DNA of 64,000 nt. It comes from Alkalitalea saponilacus (lineage in GTDB: Bacteria > Bacteroidota > Bacteroidia > Bacteroidales > Marinilabiliaceae). Positions 56,796 to 64,000 of this stretch are shown here, piece after piece (the first letter of the stretch is position 1; each line of letters opens with the position of its first letter). The position numbers and the translations under genes are program-made. The notes beneath the pieces are model-generated. The model saw only the letters and a list, made by a program, of their open reading frames with translations, searched no databases and was not told the origin of the DNA. The stretch spans positions 90,328-154,327 of the forward strand of contig NZ_FUYV01000010.1 of assembly GCF_900168165.1 (NCBI RefSeq), written 5' to 3'.

Positions 56796-57941
56796 TTATG
56801 GCAACATTACTGCGTTTTGTGTAATTACCATTTCGCCCTCACTAAGCCCGCTGAGGATGACGATTTTTTCATCGACCATTTGACCTGTAACCACTCTGCG
56901 TTTTTCAAAAGTATAGGGAGCTTGCTCCACATATACGTAGCTGTAGTCCCTTCGCTGTAAGATGGCTCTGGGGTCGATGACTAAATTTGGGGTTGGATCA
57001 GATAACAACCTTACAGTTGCAAACATGCCTGGTTTGAGTTTACGATCTTCGTTTTCGAACTCAATCCGTACTCGTGTAGTACGGGTTTCCGCATCTAGTA
57101 TATCGCTTACAAAAAGGACAGTGCCTTCATAAACATCTCCGGGCCATGCAGGGAATCGAGCCTCTGCTAAAGTTCCGGGCTTCACATATCGAATATCTTT
57201 TTCCTGAATGCTGGCTGAAACCCAGACGTTACTTAAATCAGCAATAATCATCAGTGGTTCTTCCGGTTCAACGATAAACTCACCGGGAGCTACTGCTAAA
57301 TCAACAACCCGTCCGTTTATTGGTGACCTTACAATGAGAGGTTTGCCCATTTCATCTTCAGATATTCCCAATATCTGCATTTTCATTGTTGCTCCGTTCA
57401 TTTCACTTTGGGCAATTTCATACTCTGTTCGCGCCTCTTCAAGCTCTCTTAAAGGTGTAATACCTCGCTCATGAAGATCTTCTTTACGTCGCAAATCGCG
57501 TTCTGCCTGAGTCAGTGCACTGCGGGCACTGATGAATTCAGTTTGCACCTCAGCTATATCAGGTGAATATAGTTCAAAAAGAGCCTGGCCGGTGGTAACA
57601 CTCTGTCCCATATTTACAAAAAGCTGAACAATTCGACCGCCAAATGGAGGAAAAATGTTTGCTCGTTTGGAAGGATTGGCTTCCACCGAAGCAGGTGCTG
57701 ACACCATACTGCGAATGGTGTCCAGTGTTACGGCTTCAATACGGATGCTTTCTCGAATGGGAGACTCTTCCGGAATATAAATATTGTCATTTATCCGTTG
57801 ATAATGCATGCCCGCAGTTTCCGGTTCAGGTTCTGAGCGAAACTGAGGAATAATGATGGCAAGAGCCAGAACCAAAATGATTCCGCCCAGCAAAATGTTT
57901 CGATTGCGAACGGCCTTTGAAGTGGTTTTTTGTGTTTTCAT
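56796..57941 (-). CDS. RND efflux periplasmic adaptor (CusB/CzcB-like)
   Basis: A 381-residue membrane-fusion protein with an N-terminal signal-anchor (about 15-32). It has a lipoyl/hairpin region (NIFPPFGGRIVQLFVNMGQSV, ARSALTQAERDLRRKEDLHERG) and the beta-barrel domain ISEDEMGKPLIVRSPINGRVVDL. It joins the pump to the outer-membrane duct. First gene of the operon. There is no Met-rich or His-rich N-terminal metal-binding tail, which leaves the metal undecided. Confidence 0.9.
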   Translation of the reverse strand: MKTQKTTSKAVRNRNILLGGIILVLALAIIIPQFRSEPEPETAGMHYQRINDNIYIPEESPIRESIRIEAVTLDTIRSMVSAPASVEANPSKRANIFPPFGGRIVQLFVNMGQSVTTGQALFELYSPDIAEVQTEFISARSALTQAERDLRRKEDLHERGITPLRELEEARTEYEIAQSEMNGATMKMQILGISEDEMGKPLIVRSPINGRVVDLAVAPGEFIVEPEEPLMIIADLSNVWVSASIQEKDIRYVKPGTLAEARFPAWPGDVYEGTVLFVSDILDAETRTTRVRIEFENEDRKLKPGMFATVRLLSDPTPNLVIDPRAILQRRDYSYVYVEQAPYTFEKRRVVTGQMVDEKIVILSGLSEGEMVITQNAVMLP

Positions 57942-58031
57942 ATTTTTTAAATTATCAGTTATCAGTTACCAATTATTAACTATAAACCCTGAACCATCAA
58001 CAGTTTGTTTCCTTTATAGCTCATCGTTTTT
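57942..58031. repeat. AACC/TCAACA-type degenerate repeat
   Basis: TATCAGTTATCAGTTACCAATTA followed by ACTATAAACCCTGAACCATCAAC has the same unit style as 3414-3704, between the MgtE and efflux genes. Confidence 0.5.
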
Positions 58032-59417
58032 CTAATTGAAAAAGAATAATGTTGCTATTCCAAAATAGATCAGCAAGCCGGTTATATCCACAACTGTTGT
58101 AATGGCCGGACTGGCTGCAACTGCGGGGTCTCCTCCAAATTTTTTCACAATCATAGGCAGTGATGCGCCAATGATGGTTGCCGTGATTACCTGAAGACTT
58201 AAAGCCAGAGATATTCCTGTAGCTAAGGAGAATAAGCTGTGCATTTCAGGAACTTCGGTCTCCCATGAAAGAAAAAGAACTTTCCCAAAAGCAATCAGAC
58301 CTAAAACTACTGCCAGTAGCAATGAAATCCGGGTCTCTTTGAAAATTACCGACAGCCAGTTTCGTAATGAAATTTGCCCCAATGCCATGGCTCTGATGAC
58401 CACAGTTGCTGCCTGACTGCCGGTATTTCCTCCAGTATCAGCCACCATTGGCATATATAGAGCTAAAATAATTAATGCCGACATGGCTTCTTCGTAATGG
58501 TGAATGATGAGTCCGGAAATGAGCCCGATAATGGCCAGAGAAGAAAGCCATACCACCCTTTTTTTGAAATGACCCCATACGGTAGTTTGCGAATAATTCA
58601 AAATATCTTTTCCCGGAACAATACCCATGAATTTCTCTAAATCTTCGGTATGCTCAGCACGAATAATTTCGATGGCATCTTCCTGAAGCACTATTCCAAG
58701 CAATTGCTCCTGGTCATTTATCACCGGGATGGCCACCAGATCGTATTTCTCAATTTTTACGGCGACTTTCTCCCTATCTTCGTTTACATGTGAATAGATG
58801 AATTCCCTATGTATGATGGTCGATACCTTTTGATGAGGTTCTGCGAGAATGATGTCCTTTAGGGTGACAAAACCCAAAAGTTTCATGTCATGGTTTACCA
58901 CATAAATGTGGTAAACCATTTTTTTTGATGGGGCATCACTTCTAACCTTATTGATGGCCTCTTCGCATGTAAGTTCTTCGGTAATGGTTGCAAAATCAGT
59001 ACTCATGATACCTCCGGCCGTCTCCGGAGGGTATGCGCTCAGGTTTAGTACATCCTCGCGTGTCTTTTTTGTCAGATAAGGTATGAGTTCTGCCTGTTCC
59101 TGCTGTGTCAGGTGCTGAAACATGTCTGCACGACTGTCGGAGGGCATATTCTCAAAGATGACAGCAAAACGTTTTTTGCTGACATGCTGGAAAAAATCAA
59201 GCCTGCGCGACATATCCAACTCATCAAATATGAGTCCCTGTCTTTCGTTTGTAAAACGACTCAATACCTCCAGTAAATCTTCGTTTCTTAACCCCTGAAA
59301 TATCTCACCAAGTTCAGCATCCGGCATTTTCCTCAGCAGGGGGATCAGGAACTCCCTGTCAAGCTCGTTGCTCGATAGCTGATCCTGCCATTTGATGATA
59401 TCTTTAATTTCCTGCAT
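58032..59417 (-). CDS. mgtE: MgtE-family magnesium transporter
   Basis: A 461-residue protein started at MQEIKDIIKW (59417). A CAAAATTA at 59445-59452 (a TAATTTTG promoter element on the minus strand) lies over the alternative start at 59447 and supports this choice. The order is an N-terminal helical superhelix (about 1-130), two CBS domains (about 130-255), and five transmembrane helices with VADTGGNTGSQAATVVIRAM, the Mg2+-channel motif. It is gated by Mg2+ binding to the CBS/N domain. Confidence 0.94.
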   Translation of the reverse strand: MQEIKDIIKWQDQLSSNELDREFLIPLLRKMPDAELGEIFQGLRNEDLLEVLSRFTNERQGLIFDELDMSRRLDFFQHVSKKRFAVIFENMPSDSRADMFQHLTQQEQAELIPYLTKKTREDVLNLSAYPPETAGGIMSTDFATITEELTCEEAINKVRSDAPSKKMVYHIYVVNHDMKLLGFVTLKDIILAEPHQKVSTIIHREFIYSHVNEDREKVAVKIEKYDLVAIPVINDQEQLLGIVLQEDAIEIIRAEHTEDLEKFMGIVPGKDILNYSQTTVWGHFKKRVVWLSSLAIIGLISGLIIHHYEEAMSALIILALYMPMVADTGGNTGSQAATVVIRAMALGQISLRNWLSVIFKETRISLLLAVVLGLIAFGKVLFLSWETEVPEMHSLFSLATGISLALSLQVITATIIGASLPMIVKKFGGDPAVAASPAITTVVDITGLLIYFGIATLFFFN

Positions 59418-59757
59418 TGATGTGTTTTTAAAATATTTCGGATACAAAATTACGGTACTGAAAGAATATATGCAGTTAGAGAGTATTTAGAGAATTATTA
59501 GAATTTTATTAGAAAAAGGAAATATAATTTGCGCTAATTTGTTTCAAACATTTCATTTAATATGAAAATGGATAGATTTTTCATCTCTCATCTCTCAAAT
59601 GATATAGCGATCAATTCGGTTTATTTGTTTTTTTTGCTTAAATGATTATTTAACAGAAAAAATATGCTATAAATCCCATTGTTTTCTTTTCTTTTTTTAC
59701 AAATAATCCGTTAATTGTGTATTCGAATTATTCATTATGAACTAACTCTGACTTATA
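59418..59757. other. divergent promoter region
   Basis: AT-rich DNA between mgtE and the sugar-binding protein gene. Apart from the minus-strand -7 box at 59445-59452, nothing is seen. Confidence 0.45.
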
Positions 59758-60759
59758 ATGAGAGGTATTATTTTATTGTTTCTATCCGGATTCCTAATGT
59801 TTGGGAACTCATGTTCAAGAGATGATTCTTCATACACCATTGGATTTATGAATGCTTCAGCGGATCGGACACGTTTTGTTCGAGAGGGGAATTATATGGC
59901 CGAAAGGCTCAAAGAGATGGGACATGATGTTGTTATTACAGCCGCAGAGGACAATGATGCACTTCAACTTGCACAGGGATATGAATTGTTGGAACAAGGA
60001 GTGGATGCATTGGTGATTGTAGCCGTAAATGGAAATACCATTGCTCCTTTGGTGAGAGATGCGCGAAGCCGGGGGGTTAAAGTTTTTGCCTTTAACAGGA
60101 TGATCAATAACGTTAGTTTTGATTTTTTTATTACGGGAAACAATGAACAATTTGCTGAATTCTTCTCTGAGGCAGCCCTTTCGGCAAAACCGAGAGGTAA
60201 TTACGTAATTCTTGGAGGTGATCGCTTTGATCGAAACGGATTTGAGATGATGCACCACATTCAATCATTACTCCAACCACATGTTCAATCCGGCGATGTA
60301 AATTTGCTTTATAGTACATATATAGAAGGGTGGAATAAAGCCAGGGCAAAATATGAAATGCAGCAGGTTGTTGATGTTTTTGGGCGTGAAATTGATGTCG
60401 TTATCGCTTGCAATGACCCAATGGCAATGGGAGCTTTTGAAGTTTTAAGGGAGAATGATGCTCATCATGGTGTTGTTATAACCGGACAGGGTGGTTATCT
60501 TGATGTTGTTCAAAGTATTTATCGGAATGAAATAAACATGACAATCTACCATCCTCTTCAGGAGATAGGTCAGCAAACGGCAGAAATGGTCATACGTATT
60601 TTAAATGGTGAGGACCCTGCCAATATAGCTACATCAAATGTGTTTAACGGAGAGGCATATATCCCCGCAGTTAATTTCTCTTCAGTAAAAATCACAAGGG
60701 GTAACATCGAAGAGATTTTGATTAATTCAGGGGAATTTTCGTGGAGTGATATCAGATAA
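59758..60759 (+). CDS. sugar-binding periplasmic lipoprotein (type 1 PBP, XylF/RbsB-like)
   Basis: A 333-residue lipoprotein (lipobox MFGNSC) with a type 1 periplasmic-binding fold: YTIGFMNASADRTRFVREGNYMAERL, ALVIVAVNGNTIAPLVRDARSRGVKV, YVILGGDRFDRNGFEMM, VIACNDPMAMGAFEVLREN and VVITGQGGYLDVVQSI. ABC permease and ATPase genes are absent on both sides, so it is an orphan. It could sense a sugar for a membrane regulator or work with a distant transporter. Confidence 0.88.
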   Translation: MRGIILLFLSGFLMFGNSCSRDDSSYTIGFMNASADRTRFVREGNYMAERLKEMGHDVVITAAEDNDALQLAQGYELLEQGVDALVIVAVNGNTIAPLVRDARSRGVKVFAFNRMINNVSFDFFITGNNEQFAEFFSEAALSAKPRGNYVILGGDRFDRNGFEMMHHIQSLLQPHVQSGDVNLLYSTYIEGWNKARAKYEMQQVVDVFGREIDVVIACNDPMAMGAFEVLRENDAHHGVVITGQGGYLDVVQSIYRNEINMTIYHPLQEIGQQTAEMVIRILNGEDPANIATSNVFNGEAYIPAVNFSSVKITRGNIEEILINSGEFSWSDIR

Positions 60760-60774
60760 TAAAGATTATCTGAT
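60751..60774. repeat. perfect hairpin overlapping the stop codon
   Basis: A 10-bp stem (ATCAGATAAT / ATTATCTGAT) with loop AAAG spans the end of the sugar-binding protein gene. No T-run follows. Confidence 0.5.
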
Positions 60775-60793
60775 AATGTCTTGTAGCGAATAA

Positions 60794-60879
60794 CCACAAA
60801 TATCCTCAGGCGGCATGATTTATAACGGATGTCTTTTTGGAAATCATGACAAATATACCTTTCCTGAGGAACTTTGTGG
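60794..60879. repeat. nested inverted repeat between convergent genes
   Basis: Three nested stems are seen: outer CCACAAA / TTTGTGG, middle TCCTCAGG / CCTGAGGA, inner CATGATTT / AAATCATG around a 19-nt loop. The whole is an 86-nt near-symmetrical element. It may be a bidirectional terminator or a small repeat element. Confidence 0.55.
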
Positions 60880-60947
60880 CTTTCTTATTTAAACATTGGT
60901 TTATGCAAGATTCGTTTTCTGTTTAAATGCAAATGTGATAATGCGGT

Positions 60948-62198
60948 TTACTTAAATAGCTGAAGGTCGATACTTTCACCCATTCTTCGATAACCTGCTT
61001 CATTAGGATGCAGAAAATCACCATCGTGCATGTCAGATAATATCATCATAGGATTATCGGATTCTCTCATTTCCTTATCAAAGTCAATCACTGCATCAAA
61101 TCTACTGCTGTTTCTTATCCAGTCGTTGACTTTGTTTCTTGCTGTCTCTCTGTAATCTTCATAATAGAAAGACTCTCCAAAAGGTAGAATGGTGGCTCCG
61201 TAAACTTTTATGTTTTTTTCATGTGCTTTGATTATCATTTGGTCGTAGGCCTTTATAAGGTCATCTGCAACTTTTGAGGCAATTGTACTGTCGGGTGTTT
61301 GTCCCAAATCATTCACCCCGGCCAGAATAATCAACCAGCGAACTCCATTCTGTTGAAGTACGTCTCTTTCAAAACGGTCAAGCATGGATGGCCCCAGGCA
61401 AGGACGTAAGACGCAATTACCACCAATTCCCTGGTTTAAAACTCCAATGTTCTTTGTGTCATCATTGTTTATTAGTCTTTCCGATAATATATCCGGCCAT
61501 CTGTTTTGTTTGTTTGTTCCGGATCCCCGACCATCGGTGATTGAATTTCCCAAGGTAACAATTGCGCCTGCGCTTTTTGGAGCTTTTACTTCAATGTTGT
61601 TGATAACATACCAGCGGTCGGCTTTAGCGGGTTCATCAAATATTGTTGCTGAAACTTGATTTCCAATAGCCAGATAGGAAGTGGTTCGTGACCCGGGATG
61701 ACCGGTAACATCAGGGGACGTTTCACCAAAAGCGATGGTAATGGCTAAATCCATTCGAGGTGAGAGACTAAAAGCTACAGGATCGGAAGTAATAGCCGTT
61801 CCGGGCTGCATGGTAATATTTTCGTTGTTGTTAAAAGTCAGTTTTTTAATGGTTTCTGCGTCAATTTCATGTCCGCCTTTCGAGACCGCAACCTGCACAT
61901 TCTTCATGGTAACCGGACTGGTGCTGAACTCATTTGAGAATCTGATTCTCAGACTGTCTCCTCCAATTGAAACTCTTGCTATTTGTCTGAGGGTGTTATT
62001 GGTGAGTCCCGGTTCGGGGGGCATATTATGTGGCTCAACAAGTTGAGGAGCAGTTACCCATGTGCCAACCCATTTCTTATTATCCTGTTGCTCTGTACAA
62101 CCTGTTACAACGGCTAAAGATAGCATGATAGCTATCATCAAGAGTGTTTTAACCTTGAGTTTTGGGAGTTTTTTTAAAAGCAATCTGTAATTGGTCAT
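60948..62198 (-). CDS. SGNH/GDSL-hydrolase lipoprotein
   Basis: A 416-residue lipoprotein (lipobox AVVTGC at about residue 34). The first 180 residues are a beta-rich domain often found in carbohydrate-associated esterases. The hydrolase domain has the catalytic Ser in TLGNSITDGRGSG, the oxyanion Gly and Asn in GVNDLGQTP and the Asp-His pair in DGDFLHPNEAGYRRMG. It is probably a carbohydrate esterase acting on acetylated polysaccharide in the periplasm. Confidence 0.9.
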   Translation of the reverse strand: MTNYRLLLKKLPKLKVKTLLMIAIMLSLAVVTGCTEQQDNKKWVGTWVTAPQLVEPHNMPPEPGLTNNTLRQIARVSIGGDSLRIRFSNEFSTSPVTMKNVQVAVSKGGHEIDAETIKKLTFNNNENITMQPGTAITSDPVAFSLSPRMDLAITIAFGETSPDVTGHPGSRTTSYLAIGNQVSATIFDEPAKADRWYVINNIEVKAPKSAGAIVTLGNSITDGRGSGTNKQNRWPDILSERLINNDDTKNIGVLNQGIGGNCVLRPCLGPSMLDRFERDVLQQNGVRWLIILAGVNDLGQTPDSTIASKVADDLIKAYDQMIIKAHEKNIKVYGATILPFGESFYYEDYRETARNKVNDWIRNSSRFDAVIDFDKEMRESDNPMMILSDMHDGDFLHPNEAGYRRMGESIDLQLFK

Positions 62199-62818
62199 GT
62201 TGTATTATTTAATGAATGTGTTAAACATCAGTAGTTTAGTAATGGGCGAAAAGGCTAAAAGGAATTAAATCAAAGTAAAGAAGATTGACCACCAGACCAA
62301 ATCATGTTTTACTCATTATCCTAGTATAAAATCTAACTCATTTTATTGAGATATGAAACGTCACGGTAGATAGCAAATATAGCAATTAAACTTAAATACT
62401 TAAAGCAACAATCAGAAGCTTTCACCTAAAATGTCCTTCGATAATAACATGATGATGATCGTGTTGCTCGATTTCTTACACCAGAGTTTAAATATGACTT
62501 AAATTGAATTGTTTTACCATCGGAAGTATAAGCAATTTATTAGATACCTATTTATAAATCTTGTATTGAGATATGACTTTACAGATATTTTAGTTTTGAG
62601 TTTTTGAAGGATAGGTTGTTTTAATATATTATCATAACATAATTATAATATTCTTAGTTGTTAACGTATAAATTTATGCTGTTTACCAATTTTGGTTTAA
62701 TTCAAGTAATTTTTGTGCTTAAATTATGTTTGGCAATGTTCTGGGATTAATTATACGAAGAATATATGCTACTAGTTTTTGTAGCCATACAGTTAATATT
62801 TTATCTAAAACCCTGAGA
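62199..62818. other. AT-rich intergenic region
   Basis: A 620-bp gap upstream of the secreted repeat protein. It is AT-rich throughout and no gene or strong structure is seen; it must contain the promoter of the downstream gene. Confidence 0.45.
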
Positions 62819-64000
62819 ATGAAAAAGATTTTTACCCTAAGTTTAATGTTGTTGTTCGTATACAACTTACAGGCTGTTGTTTTGGTCACTTTAAATGAGA
62901 GTAGTTTAACGAACAGAGAAACAGCAGTAATTGAAATGTTTAATGGCTATGGAATTATAGCTAACATCAAAGGAAAAGAAGCCTCATTTGATGAACTGAA
63001 AAATTTCAACGTGATAGTTGCAACAGAAGATGGAGCCATCACAAAGGAGACAGTAGATCAGTTAATTGAAAATGGTAATCATGTTTATTTACTGTTTAAC
63101 GCTGGAATACCATTAGGTGGAAATTGGGTTTCTCATGGTTCAATTACAGGATATAGGACTATTAATATTGAACGTAATGAGATTTTTTTTGATGGATATG
63201 CATCAAATCTCAACTTTAATATTCAATCAGGAGCCACTGCTTATGCAATAGGTTCCGAGTATCCTATTGGTTGGACAGCCGTTGCAAGAAATAATGTGGG
63301 ATCATCAAATAAAACTGTTTTATATCGGGAGCATACTTCTGGAGGAAAAGGATTAATTTTCACCTATAACCCTTCTGCATTTTCTCCAGTAGGAAAAAAT
63401 GTTGCCGATTTGATTTACCAATGGTTTGAAGGTGCGCCTGCTTTTCCCGGAAAAACGGTTCCAGACGGGAATGTGGCTTTTGTAATAACCAATTATGATG
63501 ATGGCGACAATCCTGATTTAACAGATTCTGAACGTGCTCATTACATCAGGCTTTTAGATCAGGGTTATGAGGTTAGTTTTATTCGCTTTAGCCGTTTGTC
63601 TCATTCCGATTTGAGCTCCGCCGCTCTTATCACAGCCGTAGAATATCCCAGTATGAATAGTCAGTTGCTCAATGGGATGTTATCTGAAGGTCACAAGGTT
63701 TTATTGATGTACTCCTCGGGAGGTCCTTTTAGTACTTCATGGAATTATGGAGCAACACATACAGCTTACCGGCACTTAATCATCGAACAGAACTCTGTTT
63801 TTTTCAATGGGTTTGCATCAAATTTAAGCTCCTTGGTTCAATCAACCAGAAGCGGATATTCCATGAGTGCAGATTATCCTATCGGATGGAATTCAATCGG
63901 ACGTAATAGTATCAATAGTACCCATAAGACCGTATTATACAGAGAGCATGCATCGAGTGGGGGTAAGGCCTTGATGTTTACTTATGATCCAGCAGGATTA
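62819..64000 (+). CDS. secreted protein with about 200-residue tandem repeats, 3' end outside window
   Basis: A frame open from ATG 62819 to the window edge (394 codons). It has a signal peptide (MKKIFTLSLMLLFVYNLQA). The visible part holds two copies of a repeat of about 190-200 residues. Shared blocks are the EYPIGW or DYPIGW motif, KTVLYREH(T/A)S, then GGK plus LIFTY or LMFTY, and YDDGDN in the second. A Rossmann-like or GATase-like alternation of strands and helices is suggested. The family is not recognised. No domain with known activity is visible in the part seen. Confidence 0.75.
   Translation, partial: MKKIFTLSLMLLFVYNLQAVVLVTLNESSLTNRETAVIEMFNGYGIIANIKGKEASFDELKNFNVIVATEDGAITKETVDQLIENGNHVYLLFNAGIPLGGNWVSHGSITGYRTINIERNEIFFDGYASNLNFNIQSGATAYAIGSEYPIGWTAVARNNVGSSNKTVLYREHTSGGKGLIFTYNPSAFSPVGKNVADLIYQWFEGAPAFPGKTVPDGNVAFVITNYDDGDNPDLTDSERAHYIRLLDQGYEVSFIRFSRLSHSDLSSAALITAVEYPSMNSQLLNGMLSEGHKVLLMYSSGGPFSTSWNYGATHTAYRHLIIEQNSVFFNGFASNLSSLVQSTRSGYSMSADYPIGWNSIGRNSINSTHKTVLYREHASSGGKALMFTYDPAGL

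Overview
The window looks like a chromosomal segment of a Bacteroidota bacterium, probably a marine or anaerobic Bacteroidales/Marinilabiliales-type organism (the order is an inference). Signs are promoters of the TAnnTTTG (-7) / TTG (-33) type, T9SS type A sorting domains, a BACON domain, carboxypeptidase-regulatory-like and PD40 proteins, lipoproteins with Bacteroidota-like lipoboxes, a mitochondrial-type aconitase, and AT-rich intergenic DNA dotted with small GC-rich hairpins. No CRISPR array, rRNA, prophage or intact insertion sequence was seen.

Layout. 1-8.4 kb: the 3' end of a carboxypeptidase-regulatory protein, a NifX-like protein, a DesK/NarL-type two-component pair, TcdA, a TlpA-like thioredoxin lipoprotein, two tiny lipoproteins, gapA and a small outer-membrane barrel. 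8.5-20 kb: aconitase, a Tat-leader radical SAM protein, Dps, an outer-membrane barrel, a PRiA4-ORF3-like protein with miaA, Nudix, and a methyltransferase/glycosyltransferase/DUF4199 operon. 20.1-20.6 kb: SRP RNA directly followed by tRNA-Thr, tRNA-Tyr and tRNA-Gly, ending in one terminator. 21-36.9 kb: mostly housekeeping (YqgE, class IV aminotransferase, rhomboid, holA, AMP nucleosidase, a lone HsdR-N nuclease, GNAT, PD40 protein, sialate O-acetylesterase, alkaline phosphatase, ZupT, Nth, nucleotidyltransferase, amidase, Kdo-kinase-like, a free-standing ThrRS editing domain, DUF302). 37-41 kb: an S9 peptidase and a decayed catalase-peroxidase gene. 41-52 kb: an accessory block of secreted proteins, including an 1818-residue protein that joins a C10 cysteine-protease domain, leucine-rich repeats and an HExxH metalloprotease-like motif. 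52-64 kb: a heavy-metal RND efflux operon, MgtE, an orphan sugar-binding lipoprotein, an SGNH hydrolase and the start of a secreted tandem-repeat protein.

How it fits together. Most of the window is core metabolism and envelope biology. The least ordinary parts are the katG remnant, in which four separate lesions can be read; the secreted cluster at 44.3-51.6 kb (BACON-SUMF1 lipoprotein, T9SS-tailed protein, giant two-protease LRR protein) that reads as one operon; the SRP RNA abutting a tRNA; the free-standing archaeal-type threonyl-tRNA editing domain; and several structured intergenic elements. All calls come from reading the sequence; no database search was run.
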